Made by a program: the position numbers and the translations under genes. Under the pieces are notes generated by a model. That model searched no databases, was not told where the DNA came from, and saw nothing but the letters and a program-made list of their open reading frames with translations. A stretch of DNA of 64,000 nucleotides, taken from assembly GCA_964058845.1 (NCBI GenBank), contig CAXKVR010000195.1, positions 62,001 to 126,000 of the forward strand. Reading direction: 5' to 3'. This DNA is from Carex sylvatica (taxonomy: Eukaryota > Streptophyta > Magnoliopsida > Poales > Cyperaceae). Shown here piece after piece: positions 1-12,265 of this stretch (positions within the stretch are counted from its first letter, which is position 1; every line of letters begins with the position of its first letter).

Positions 1-3000
1 ATATGGGCAGTTTGGAGAACCCGCCATTCGTAGTTATACCCAACAGATCCTTTCGGGTTTGGCCTATTTGCATGCAGAAAACACAGTGCATCGGTACTGA
101 CATCTTACTTTCCTATTTTTCACTTGTTTTTTCTTCGTTGAGTTTATTTTTTATATGCTTTCTAGCATGATTTACTGATGATGCATTTTTTATATTCACA
201 GGGATATCAAAGGTGCAAATATACTTGTAGATCCTAATGGCCGTGTCAAGCTGGCTGATTTTGGGATGGCTAAACATGTAAGTCACTATGATAGAAACTG
301 AGATATGATTACTTAATCAGCGAAATCTATGTTGTAGTTTCCATTTATTTTAAAACACTGAAGACATACTGATATGTTTGGCGAATCCATATTTGCCTCT
401 TTGTATTGAGCATGACTGCATTTCATGATTAATTGACATTATCAAGTTTGGATGTCTTATTTATTCTACTCTTACTATTTCCAGATATCTGGGCAATCAT
501 GCCCTTTTTCATTCAAGGGTAGCCCCTATTGGATGGCTCCTGAGGTAATATATTTCATAAATTATTTGGTGACAATTTGAGGATTGCTCCACGGACACCA
601 CACCCTTAGTGAACTAAGAAAAGACACCATATCCACAAATACTTTTCTTAGTTCCACTCAAAAGGTGCATGTGAAATAAATTGATGTTCTAAGGGTGCTG
701 GCAGACCACGGAAGCATGTAACTCGAATTACTACCATTTAATTTTACTAATTTCTTTAATGGAATTTTTAATCAATTATTCTTCCTCGTTTTTCTCTTAT
801 TCTTGTCCTTTTAATGGTTTGTATAGGTTATAAAAAATGCAAGTGGTTGTAATCTTGCTGTCGATATTTGGAGCTTAGGATGCACTGTCCTTGAGATGGC
901 CACCTCAAAGCCACCGTGGAGCCAATACGAGGGGGTCAGTATCTACAATATAATTTGCTTTCGTCATTTTCCTACTATATCTTGGATAACTATCCGGGGC
1001 GGAATTAGAAAATTTAGATGGGGGGCAGTACTGTAAAATGAATAATATAAATATGTGGAATTCTAACCACTAGGCTACAAGCACAAGCTTGACATTTTAT
1101 GAGGGGGGACTAAACTCAAGGGTAAATTTCACTGGAGGTCACTAAACTTTGTCCTTTGTCCCGAATTGGTCACTCGAGTTTGATTTGTCCCTCTGTAGCC
1201 ACTGACTTTTTATTTGTCCCGATCAAGTCACTCTATAACTTTTCCAAAATACTAATGGATTAGGCTAATCCATCTCCATATCACTTTATATTTTATTAGT
1301 TTTTTGGATGGAAAAGTTACATAGTGACTTGATTGGGACAAATGAAAAGTTCAGTGGCTACGGAGGGACAAATCAAACTTGAGTGACCAATTTGTGACAA
1401 AGTACAAAGTTTAGTGACCTCCGGCAAATTTTACCCTAAACTAAATAAAAATTTAAAAAGAAGAAGAAGAAACTTTAATTAAATTTCAATATACATTATT
1501 AAAAAAAATTAAATCATGGATGTGGCTAAGCACCCCCTGGCTAACCTTTAGATCCGCCCCTGATAACCATATCAGATGTTTTGTATTGGGAAATGCTAGT
1601 ATTGGCAATATCAGTCTTTTCTAACAAATACATAAACTAGACAACTGTCAGTATGGCACTGGTAACAGTTTGTTTTGGACCAAGCCTTCCTAATTGATGT
1701 TTTGACGAAATTCCCAGCAGATGCTCAACACATTCCCAACATGTACTAGATCAATAAATCTTTGATATTTAGCACCAGGAAATATTTTACCCACGAGTTC
1801 ATTTAGATGTAAGAGCATCTGCATCTGCATTGGAATTTTTTTTTATCTCTAAAGTACACGTGGCACTTCCTATTGTAATTTTGGGATGTAGCGTAATTTC
1901 TAATTTAGTAAGTTTTCTATTAATGAAATCGCTTTCTAACTATTTCTATTGGTTCTTGTTCTCTCTTCCATAATAATAATTACAACGTGGTCAGTAAAAG
2001 AAATTAAAAGTTAATTGCATGAGTGTAGAGCTTTAGAAATTTAAATCAACATAATTTCTACTTAGTGCTTGACAGTAATTTTTAATTTCTTCTTTATTAT
2101 ACTGATGTAGATGCTCTGAGAGTACTAACAGGAGTTCACCTACCTTTTATTAATGATCTTTTTCTACCAAATTTTATGTATTTTCTTTTTACTATTTTTA
2201 TTTTTGGGACAGATTGCAGCTATGTTTAAGATTGGAAACAGCAAAGAGCTTCCTGCAATACCAGACAATCTCTCTGAAGAGGGCAAAGACTTCATAAGGC
2301 AATGTTTGCAGCGGGACCCGGCCAAGCGCCCCACAGCAGCTGAGCTTCTCCAGCACCCATTTGTCAAAGCTGCTGTGCCACTAGAGAAGTCCACTACCTT
2401 TTCTGATCCTCTGGTAGACCGCCTAGCCCTTGCGCCGAGCGCATCTGTTCCGAAGGTATGTTCTATTGAGTTGAATAAATTCAAATTAGCCTTTTAAATT
2501 GTACATGTTTTTTTTTTCATCAGTTAAGGAAATGTTTTTAATTGTCTTGTTGTTTTGTACCTTTTGTTTTGGTCAGGGAGGCAGTCATTTAAGACACCTG
2601 TCTTCTTTAGGCACTGAAGGGCGGACAATTCAACAAAGACGAGGCGCCAAACTTACTTCCATTTCCAGGTACGCTAACTTTGTACGAGTTCCATACTAAA
2701 TCTCATACTTCATCAGATAAGGTGCACTACGAATTCCACAAGTACAGCTGTAGTTGGTGTTTTACTTTTGGCAATAGGAAAAATTATAACATTAGCTGAA
2801 AATCTGAGTATTACCATGCTAAGTTTGGACATAAAATATGCAACGGTATGCAGGTGTAGAGAAATTTCCTATCTTTCACTTGAATTTTTGGGATTGCATG
2901 TAGTAAATGAACGGCAACTGTTTGTTTTGACAAAATATCTTTGTTTCTTGGCAGTGATATCCACCTGCGGAACAACATATCATGCCCCGTCTCACCGACC

Positions 3001-3390
3001 CGAAGCCCGCTGCTGAGGTCAAGGTCACCCCATAACGGCTATATGACACCTTCTCCTATATCAAGCCCTAGAACAACATCGGGTGCCTCCACCCCTCTTA
3101 CAGGTGGAACTGGCGCTGTTCCTTTCAACAACCTAAGCCATCAGTCGTCCTATTACTCGGCCAATGACGGCTATGTCCCTTCTATAAGAGTTCAACAATG
3201 CTCTCCAGCAGCATTTCGTGAGAGAATCATATCTGAATCTGACATACTTAGCCCCCATTTTGGTAAAATGGTCCATGGAAATGTGCGGGATCCATATGAC
3301 AGCCAATCAGTGGCTGATACTGGGTCCCGCAGGATCAAATTGAACCCATCACTGGACCTTAGACCTGGTAACACAACCCGAGGTTACTGA
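1..3390 (+). CDS. YDA: YODA-like MAP kinase kinase kinase, 3' part (5' end outside window)
   Basis: Seven exons fit in one frame: 1-93, 202-277, 485-544, 827-934, 2213-2455, 2577-2668 and 2955-3390 (TGA 3388-3390), all with GT-AG introns. The first exons give the second half of a kinase domain: [10 protein letters not shown] catalytic loop split across exons 1 and 2, DFGMAKH, the activation segment ending GSPYWMAPE, then a substrate lobe with [13 protein letters not shown] and [13 protein letters not shown]. The tail is Ser/Pro-rich, with [14 protein letters not shown] and a C terminus reading SLDLRPG; this tail separates YODA from MAPKKK3/5-type relatives. In the family the kinase acts above MKK4/5 and MPK3/6 in stomatal and embryo patterning. 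The N-terminal regulatory region and kinase subdomains I-V lie upstream of the window. The 1278-bp intron between exons 4 and 5 carries nested repeats. The 3' UTR probably covers several hundred bases after 3390; no firm poly(A) site was chosen. Confidence 0.92.
995..1561. mobile_element. DNA-transposon-like repeat in YDA intron, holding a nested MITE
   Basis: Both ends carry a short inverted motif around GGGGCGGA (996-1003, and TCCGCCCC near 1553-1560). The interior resembles a second copy in the U-box kinase gene at 16994-17203: shared stretches include CTACAAGCACA, GACATTTTATGAG-like sequence and GGCTAAGCACCCC. The YDA copy is longer because another element (1119-1437) sits inside it. The superfamily could not be assigned. 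Confidence 0.6.
1119..1437. repeat. MITE with long terminal inverted repeats, nested in the 995-1561 repeat
   Basis: The left end reads AGGGTAAATTTCACTGGAGG and the right end, reverse-complemented, reads AGGGTAAAATTTGCCGGAGG. Pairing continues inwards over more than 100 bases per arm (for example GTCACTAAACTTTG and GGGACAAAT blocks on both sides), so about 319 bp can fold into one hairpin. No coding capacity. It interrupts a repeat whose other copy lacks it, which shows it arrived later. Confidence 0.75.
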
Positions 3391-5053
3391 GGTAACAGTG
3401 ACAAGCTGTGGAGTTAATTTATTTTGTAACTAATTTGAAAAAGAAAAAAAATACTATGAAAAAGAAATTGTTTCAATGTTGGATGGACTCTGCATTGGAG
3501 GGCGATTGCTGGCATCTGGTTTATTGGTATTTTTTTTCTTCTCGTATCTATTTTTTTTTATATGTTTTTACATAAGAGAATTATTTATGATGTCTGATTT
3601 TATTCTTCTTCATTTATAGGTGAGTACTAACAAGATAGAGGCTGTAATGTTATCTCCACCGTGCCGTGCATGACAAGGCCCAAACTAAGTAGATTTAGAC
3701 CTCCAATACCTCTTCTTCTTTTTTTCTTCTTCTTTTTAAATATCTCAAGGGTCTGAATCAGTTGTTGTACAGAAGGTAAGTTCTGAATGTGGGGTCCAGA
3801 TTTTGCATTGGAAAGAGTGAGCAAGAGATTTACCTGACCTGAAGTTAAATTTATTTCAACTAAAATTAGAAGCTAATGTTGTAAGTCAGCTGTATTTAAC
3901 CTTCTTCTGTTACTTTAATCTCACTCCTGTACCAATTCCTGCTGCAATTTTAGGAAGTTATCAATGGGTTTAAATTAAAAAAAAAAAAAAAAAAAAATGC
4001 AGCTTCCAATATGTTACAGTGTTCTTGTACAGTCTTCCAACCATCTTTGACATATATTTAGTAGTAAATGATGGAATGCCTTGTGTAGCTGTCATTTTTG
4101 TCCTCTGAGATAGAGATCATAATATAATTTGTGATTTGTGAATGGACCATGCTCCAATGAAGCAATGTGGTAATTTGGATTTGAAAACCGAATTAATATT
4201 AATCTGTAGTATGTAGTACGGAGCAATCAGCTTTTAACATTTAACATAGTTTACGTTTACGCATACACTGAAATTAGCACCTAATGTTGTGTTGGATCTG
4301 CGGCCGGAATGTACATGTTGGCAGAAGTAGAACTTGGGAGAAAAATGGAGATGATGATGGAGAGAGGAAAAGTGAAAAATGACAGGGAATCATGCTGCAG
4401 TAAAATTTTAAATACACGAAATTCAAACGGTAAGTAAGACAATTCATGGAACATTGGAACCCACAACCTTTGTGAATTGTGAGCATGTGAGCATGAGGTC
4501 CCCACATGAATTAGGTGACCATGTGAGCATGAGCCACACCTACCCCTATCTTCCCTTTGATGATGCAAATTGTTTGGTAACGGCTATATTATTTCTTTTT
4601 GCCAAGTCTCTAACTTCATCCATGCAAAAATAATAACTTATCTTCTTTTCTTTTGTTAATAACAAATTAAATACAGGCTTACTAATTTTTGTGGTTTGGT
4701 ACGTTGTTCCTTTTTAGTTTTTAATACCTTAGACATTTTTTATACTATGAATATACAACTACCTTTCTCTTTGACCACATTATACATACCTTTCTGCATA
4801 GGCACCAAGGTTACCAAGTTTTTCTTTGAGTACAATTTAGAACGTTGTCAATTTGACCGTAATTTAACCCCCTTAATTTTTTTTTTTTTTTTTTTTTAAC
4901 TTGCCGTTGCATTAACAAACAAACAAACGATTAAAGAAAACAAGTGAAGCAACCAAGATACTCACTAATTCTAATTGAATCACTGACATCATGCACATAG
5001 AACTAGAAGTACTTAATTTACATTGAATAAACAAGAGAGGTTCTGGACTCAAC

Positions 5054-5100
<47 letters not shown>

Positions 5101-5196
5101 AGAGAAGAAAGGTTCAACAATCACTAGAAACTGATAGAAAGAAATTGACATGGAATTGAGTGAAGCCACATATTTTTCTCTGGTTGGATAATTAAG
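3391..5196. other. Convergent intergenic region between YDA and PIP1
   Basis: Holds the YDA 3' UTR at its left and the PIP1 3' UTR (minus strand) at its right. Contains a poly(A) run near 3977-3997, a poly(T) run near 4879-4898, and an (ATA)n microsatellite at about 5054-5097. No other gene was recognised. Confidence 0.7.
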
Positions 5197-5705
5197 TTAG
5201 GATTTGGAATGGAAGGGGATAGCTCTGATCACCACCTGGTGGTAGAGAGCAGCAAGTGCAGCGCCAATGAAGGGTCCCACCCAGAAGATCCACTGACAAC
5301 AAAAAAAATATCACAAAACATGACAAACACTCCTCCAATTATTAACAGAGACAACCAAAAAAAATTACAGTTTATTTCAAAACAAAACAAAAAATTACAG
5401 TTTAGTGAAACCAGTGTTGTGGTACAGGTACTGTGCGTCTAGACAACAATGTTTTGCTTTTATCTGGCGGATAGTGCCGACAGGTCCAGAATTTTTTTGT
5501 TTACAGAAATTAATATAAAATAATACAAGATATTTGATTCTCATTCTCATTCTATCCACAGAGCCACAAACAGTAGGATAATATCTAAAAATACAGACAC
5601 CGCAAGAATAAATATTTCATACAAAAAAATTTTAAAACTTTTTTGTAACTTAATTGGTTTCATTTATACAAGTCAATATATATAACATTATTTATGCAGC
5701 TAGCA

Positions 5706-5736
<31 letters not shown>

Positions 5737-7574
5737 AATGTGAATGTGAATGTGAATGTGAATGTAACCAAACTACTGATCAAGTAATTAATTGTTGAAT
5801 TGAAAAGAAAAGAAAAGAAAAGAAAAGAAAAGAAAGGGAAGGGGAGACTAACATGGTCTTCCCAGGCATGGTGCTTGTTGTAGATGATGGCAGCACCAAG
5901 GCTCCGAGCTGGGTTGATGCCGGTTCCCGTGATGGGAATCGTGGCCAAATGCACCAAAAACACCGCGAACCCAATGGGCAACGGGGCTAGAATCTGTTAT
6001 TGCACCAAAAAATTGTAATGTCAAATCTCAGTGACAAACTGGTTAGGATGCTTGTGGTTACTAACACCTGTCAGTTAATACTCATTGTGAGTGGTTAGCA
6101 TTCATTTTCTTAGATGATGTTATATACTAATTAACTATTCAAATATATATATATATGCTCATTTTTGTTCAAATGTTGCATGTAAATTGCAGATTAGGCA
6201 CTAAACATTAAGGTATAGCAACAAAAACCTACTGAACAAAACCAAATTTCAAACAAATTAACCAAGTTCTGTTTAGGTTCGTTTATAATTAAAAAGTAGT
6301 AATTAAATAATATAATTTGGTTGAACTGCACACCAAGGAATGACTAGCTACTTACTGGGACATGAGAATCTCTGGCCTTCCTCTTGGCATCAGTAGCAGA
6401 AAATACGGTGTAAACAAGGACGAATGTTCCGATTATCTCAGCACCGAGGCCGTCTCCTTTAGTGTATCCGGGTGCAACAACATTGGCACCACCTCCATTG
6501 CCCTCGTACAGTCCTGTTTGGAAACCCTTCACTACACCCGCACCACAGATTGCCCCGAGGCACTGCATTATAATGTAAAAGATAGCCCTTGTCAGGGACA
6601 GTTTGCGTGCCAGGAAAAGCCCGAAAGTCACCGCCGGGTTGATGTGACCACCTGCCATCAAAAATATATAGGAGATCAGTAATTTGAAGGTTTTTATATT
6701 TCAAAATAAATAAAAAATAAAAAAAGGATAAAATTAAGCGTTAAGAGTTAAGAGTCACATATAATTCTTTTGTGGAGAAAATTAATTAAGCGTGAATAAA
6801 TTAAGGTGAAAATAAAGTTGAAAAGGTAAATTAAAGAGTGTTTGTCTAATTATCTTGGGCTTTTGCTGCAAAGACCCAAAAAAGACTTAACTAGTTAATT
6901 CAACAGTGTTGGCCATCTTCAACGAGACAACGACCAAAATAAAATAAAATAAAACAAACAAAAAAAACTTTATGTTGGCATGCATCGTCGCGGCCTCAAC
7001 GATTGGCAATAAAATTATGAATCTAATCTTTTTCAGTGTTGCTTCCCTTTTCCTTTTTCCATGATAAAATATTAAAATTTCAATTTGAATATTCAAGTAA
7101 ATAAAAGAACTTAATTTCCTGCCTCACAATTGTGTTACATACATACATATATAAGTTTCCACTTCAATGGCTAAAATTTATCTAACAAAAACAAAATCAC
7201 AATTTGAAACAATATTAAACAATGCAAATTAAAATTGACTAACCAGAGATGCCGGCGGTACAATAGACGAGGGCAAAGATCATGCCACCGAAGGCCCACG
7301 CAATCCCTTGAATCCCGACTGTCCCGCACTTGGTAGGGGACTTCACCACGCCCATCACTGTCAAAACTGTAATGTACAAGAAGAGAAATGTGGCAACGAA
7401 CTCGGCAATGCCAGCACGGTAGAATGACCATGATTTGAGCTCACCCGGCTCAAAGAGCGGGGCGGGTGGCGGTTCCTTGTAGTCTTTGTCTTGGCTTTGC
7501 GCCGACGTGCCAATTGGCTGTCTCTCAGAGAACTTGTTAGCACCAAGCTTCACATCTTCCTCCTTCCCCTCCAT
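5197..7574 (-). CDS. PIP1: Plasma-membrane aquaporin, PIP1 subfamily
   Basis: Complete gene of 287 residues in four exons: 7574-7244, 6651-6356, 5993-5853 and 5292-5197 (stop 5199-5197). All introns are GT-AG and the frame is kept at each junction. The long N terminus [15 protein letters not shown] is the PIP1 signature. Two NPA boxes are seen: [11 protein letters not shown] (about residue 115) and [11 protein letters not shown] (about 236). The ar/R filter residues F100, H224, T233 and R239 fit a strict water-type pore. The loop A cysteine (C83) and the loop D histidine (H207, in RDSHVP), used for pH gating in PIPs, are present. PIP1 proteins move water and sometimes CO2 or H2O2 and often need PIP2 partners to reach the plasma membrane. 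The last intron carries a (TA)n tract (5707-5734) next to (GAATGT)n and (AAAAG)n tracts. The start at 7574 gives the conserved PIP1 N terminus; an upstream in-frame ATG at 7604 would add ten low-complexity residues and is less likely. Confidence 0.96.
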
Positions 7575-7651
7575 TTTTTGTTTTTTTGTTTTTTTTTCTC
7601 TCACAAAAGGAAGTGGTTTTGGGTGATCAAAGAAGAGGCTGAGGACTTCTC

Positions 7652-7658
7652 TTATATA
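7652..7658 (-). promoter_or_regulatory. TATA box of the PIP1 gene
   Basis: On the minus strand the sequence reads CACTATATAAG, 78 bases upstream of the start codon. A normal TATA-to-start distance would place transcription start near 7625, leaving a 5' UTR of about 50 bases. Confidence 0.7.
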
Positions 7659-7679
7659 GTGGAGTAGCGTTGGGTGAAG

Positions 7680-7786
7680 ATTTTAACAGATTAGCTTTCC
7701 CTCTATGCAGCGCATGGAATGCATAATCAAAATATTGCTGTATATGGTTTGTGCGCTTCGTGAAGCTAAGACTGCTCTGTTAAAAT
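7680..7786. repeat. 107-bp MITE just upstream of the PIP1 TATA box
   Basis: Ends are ATTTTAACAGA and, inverted, ATTTTAACAGAGCAG. A second copy of the same length (107 bp) lies at 19314-19420. The near edge is 22 bases from the TATA box, so the element forms the proximal promoter sequence of PIP1. Confidence 0.7.
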
Positions 7787-10400
7787 ACTTAACCGTAGCG
7801 GTTGAGCATAGGATGGATGTCAATTTGTTGTGTATGATTTGGCAGTATAAAGTTTGCATTAAAAAAAAAAAAAATCTGCGAGGATAATGTGAGTAGGGTA
7901 TGTGATGTACAATTCTAGTTAATATTGGTCAATAAACTAATACTACCGAATTATACTTGAATTAATATATATGAATAAGAATAAGTTACGTGTTGTTGTG
8001 TTTGTGGTCGATGATGATAATAATAATGTGTTTTTTTTTTTCTTTCTCTCCTCCTCTCTTTCTGTCTATTTTCACTGTGGTGGTATCATGTGAAGTGACT
8101 GTTTTAGTCCGATTAACTCAGCTTTAAGTCTGGTTTGATTCAGTACTTTTTCGGCTGAGTGGTGAGTGTCCTGGTCTAGTTGATTCAGTTTCCTATCCGA
8201 TTTGATCCAGTGCTTTCTCGGTTGAAGTGGTGACTGCCCTGGTCCAATCTCTCAGGTGTGCATTCTTCTAAGCGATGTTGACACGGTGTAGTCACACTCG
8301 CTCGACTGCTACGTTTGCATATCAAGATAAGAGAATGAACATGCCAATTAACTTGCTAATATGGCGCGAACTAAATATTTCACAACTACTAATTTTATTT
8401 TTCCTCTTTAATTTTTAGTAGTGAGAGATTTTACAAGTAGTTCAGTGTATATGATACTATTACTGTGTAATAAGAATACCTATGCTGAAACGAACTTATA
8501 ATTCACTCTGATGTTAAATGAAATTGTCTAAGAGCTTACAACAAAAAATATATATATATATATATATATATTATACTTGAATTGATTTTAATAAATGAGC
8601 GTGGAAAGCATGGTGTGGTGTTTCTGGATTACTTGGATCATTGGATGTGAAATTGTATTATTAAGCAACATGTGCAAACATGTGAGGCCTTTTTTATTTT
8701 ATTTTTTGAGGAAAACATATTAGGCCTAGTTTCCTTAAAATTATATTGGAAATGTAAGATTATCATAACATTGGCAATTGATAATATGAAATATCATTAG
8801 CAAAGATAATACTTTTGTTGTCATGTTCAAGTTTCTTAATTAGTTCTGTTCCGCTTTTTTTATCTACCAAATTTTAAAATCTTTAGAAACAAAATTCTTA
8901 ACTTAAAAGTTTTAATAATATTGAGAATCAGTCTTTGATCTAGTGACAAAGACAATACAAAACTAATATTTGATCTAATGATCGACAAAGATAATACTAT
9001 ATGTATAGAAAATTGCAGATTTAAAATTCAAATAAAAAAAATCTATATTGAATATTAAATAGTTGATTGACTTGTCCTACAATATTTACTCAATTTTTGT
9101 TTTAGAATACTATGTTTATTTTTTGAATATATTCTCACAAAACGATTAAATTCGTTGGACCAATTAAGAAAAATAAATAAAATTGAAAGCACATAAACAA
9201 ACAGATTGAAAACAGAGTATGAATGCATGCGTTTAGAATAAATTGTGAAGGAATTTATTTTGAACACATGCTTTTCAGTTTAGTGGTTAAAATTTAATTT
9301 TTTTAAAGTTTTTATATAGTTTAGCTCCCTCATACATCTCATCTCAACCCAAATCAAATACTGGCTGTCTGCATGGTCCAGCGGTCCAGACATGATCAGA
9401 TCATGAGATGACACATCGCCAGCTAGCGATTTTTGAAAAACCCAACTTAATTAAATTAGCTCGATCATTGTTATTTAATTTGTCATGAATTAACATGAGG
9501 CTGAGGCTGAGGCTGAGGCTGATTTCTTAAGTTAAAAGGGACCTACTTTAATTTGACCACGTACTCCACTAGCTAGCTCGATCTATTGCATTGCAAGTTT
9601 GCAATTTACAGCTCACTTTAATTATCTAAAATTATCCCCACACCCATATATACCCATGTGATTTTCTTACCAGATCAACACCTCAGCTCAGCATTCATTA
9701 CTATCCACTATACCACTGTACCACTATTCTTTGTATTAATTAATACTTGGTGATCAAATATTAATTAAGCAAATGCCAGATACATACAAGTATATTTATA
9801 TACAACTATATATACAAGTACAACTCAATCAAATTAACATGCGATGCGCGCGCACGGTTATGGAATTAATTAAGGTTTCAGCATGCAATTAATCATTCAA
9901 CATATATTAATTTATTTGCTTTTATTCAATTCTATTAATTCTATTACGGATTTCTGTATCCTCATCTACAAATTACTATATAGTCATGCGTGTTGACACC
10001 AAACCAAAAATATATATTATACGTACGCTAGCAGTAGCAGCTAGCGGATCTCCTTAATTTTGAACGTTAATTAATTTGTACTTTCAAATTCCAGTACTAT
10101 TAATTCACCTGCTACGTACTCTTTGGTCGCTATTAGCTAGGGACATCAAACCAAAAATATATATCTCTTCTTCTTATTAAGGAGCTTAAAATCTAGATCC
10201 TACAAGAGTTCTGATTTACACGCTATAAATTTAAATTGAATCTGAACCCTCTAGTTAAATAATATGCTTTCGTTTGATTAAATACATCATATAAAATATG
10301 TGTAGAAGTCTAAATTTAGTGAAAATTATATACGCCGTACATATTGTCACACGTATTATATTACCACATGTTCTTTCGTTCTAAATCTAAATTCGCGCAG
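7787..10400. other. AT-rich intergenic region upstream of PIP1
   Basis: No gene recognised. It contains a diverged tandem duplication (about 8128-8180 and 8195-8250, both with a TTTGATYCAGT...CTTTYTCGG core), a (TA)n tract near 8547-8570, and four units of GAGGCT at about 9497-9520. The rest is unique AT-rich sequence. Confidence 0.6.
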
Positions 10401-10860
10401 ATTAAATCTTTCGCAAGTTCAGCGAGACGCTCGGTCATTCGCTGGAGGCGTCCAGCCGCCTCTCCCAATGAATTTTTCTCTGTTTGCTCCCCTCTCCGAT
10501 CTCTTCTTCCCAAAGAAAGAAAAACCCTAATCGCCTCACACCAGCCATCTCTCTCCCCCCCAGCCTCTCCGCTCTCTCGCCTCAGCAAACTATTAGTACG
10601 TCACCGTTCTTCTTCCAATTTTTTTCTACTTTTCTTTCCTCCATTGTGTCTACCGACTTCTACCATCTTCTTTCTCTTCCAAATAGAAAAGCTAGGCTTT
10701 CCTTCGCTTCTCCTCCCTCCGTTGTCAGTTTTTCCTCTTGGCTTCGTCTGTCGATTCATCGACTTTCCATAATCAAATACCAGTTTCGCGCCTTCATCGT
10801 CTCTCGATTCATCGAATTTCCAGTATTTACGACTTTCTACAAGTGTGCACTCAGGTTAGA
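10400..10860 (+). promoter_or_regulatory. Pyrimidine-rich leader with telo-box, probable 5' end of a WD40 gene
   Basis: A CT-rich stretch of GC content above its surroundings contains AAACCCTAA (about 10522-10530), the telo-box common in promoters and leaders of plant ribosome-biogenesis and translation genes. It ends at a plausible donor, CAG|GTTAGA near 10854. The open frames across it are low-complexity Ser/Pro/Phe strings and are not believed to be protein. The first recognisable coding sequence downstream on this strand is the WDR43/UTP5-like fragment at 12266, which belongs to the functional class expected of a telo-box promoter. Confidence 0.45.
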
Positions 10861-12265
10861 TTTTTTCGTAGTATTATCTCTTAATTAAATTCTCTACATA
10901 ATTTCATGTTATTGTTGGTTTTTTTTTTGTCTGTACCCTATTTTAGGGTTTCAGTTTTTGTGAAAAATTCATTCGTGAAAATTTTATTTCTATTCTATTG
11001 TTCTTAGGGATATAATTGGAAAGGGGATTGAATCTAGCTTGAATATTTGAGAGTTAATTTGTGATTCTGAATTCTTGAGTAACTGTGGATGAATTTGAAT
11101 CTACGAACGAATTAGTGGATACACAGGCTTTCGACAGTTCAATCCAACAAATTACTAGATAGACAGCCCTCATATTATTAGCTTACTGTTATTGTTAGTA
11201 TTTGTTAGCAAATCAAGCCCTTAGATTGTGGGATTTTTTGTTTATGCTTGTCATATTTTTTAAGTAATTGTAAAGAAAACCTGAATTTTTGAGTAATTGT
11301 TAAGCAACATTTATCATGTTTGGGTTGGTACAAGTGTTACCAGTCCAATGAAATAAAATACTGATTAAATACATAATTGACCCAATAAGTAGAGGTATTA
11401 TCGGGTCAGGTAGGGTCCAGATATTATTATATTTGGACCTTTATGTAATTTTGCTAAAAAAAGTCAATATTGTACTAACGGAATTTTTCATGTTTCGTCT
11501 GTTCAATGCGATGTCGATCACCATTCAAGCTTGCATCGATTATTTTTGGTGCATTGTTGGACATCAGAAAAAGCTTCGTTGCTTTCTCTAACTTTTTGCA
11601 TGCACAAAGGTAAAGCACTGCCTTCTAAATTGTGTTTGTACAAACTGCAAATTGTAAGCATCAAGGTACAGTTTACTCATAGTCTCCTTGTGACATCTAA
11701 ATTTTTTAGTGTTCTTTTTTACTGGTATGCTATGTAATTACAATATTATCATGGTTTTGATGTTTCTAAAGGAACGAGTGTTCATTATTACGGGGGACTA
11801 GTAATTTTTATGTCTGGGTACCGGAACTGCTCTTGTCAGGAAATGAGAAAAGGGTACCATAACTGGTATTATAAGGGAATGGGGAAGGGAGATTGTTTAT
11901 TAACATAGTTGGATCTCTAAGGTAATGGAAAATGGAATTGTTATTGTCATGAATTAGTGTTCCATGAAATAAAAGCAAGAGACTAAAACACTGTTTATGT
12001 ACCTTTTTTCCTATTAATTATGATTAAAAGTGTACTATGTATACCTAATCTCATGAATTAGTCACGACAATTGAAAAAATTTGGTACACATAGTACGCTT
12101 TTAATCATAATTAACAGGAGGTAATACACCCAAAAACATGAGACTATATAATATAGTAATTCATAACTTACTGTTCAATTACTATCCTTTTCTTTTTACA
12201 ACACTTTTGTTTTACCCCTTGACTCATTTTACCAATGATCTTTGTTTTTTAATTTTTTTTAAAGG
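10861..12265 (+). other. Region between leader and WD40 fragments, with a stem-loop repeat
   Basis: No exon recognised; the first WD40 exons expected in an intact gene are missing. An inverted repeat at 12014-12114 has arms starting TTAATTATGATTAAAAG and pairs over about 30 bases, likely a small MITE. Confidence 0.5.

Noticed and set aside
7239..7604. PIP1 start at the upstream ATG (7604)
   Set aside because: It would add [10 protein letters not shown], a low-complexity stretch from the leader; the second ATG gives the conserved PIP1 N terminus.
10344..10888. Two overlapping open frames of 142 and 134 codons
   Set aside because: Low-complexity Ser/Phe/Pro translation of a pyrimidine-rich leader, no domain, and an overlapping frame equally open.
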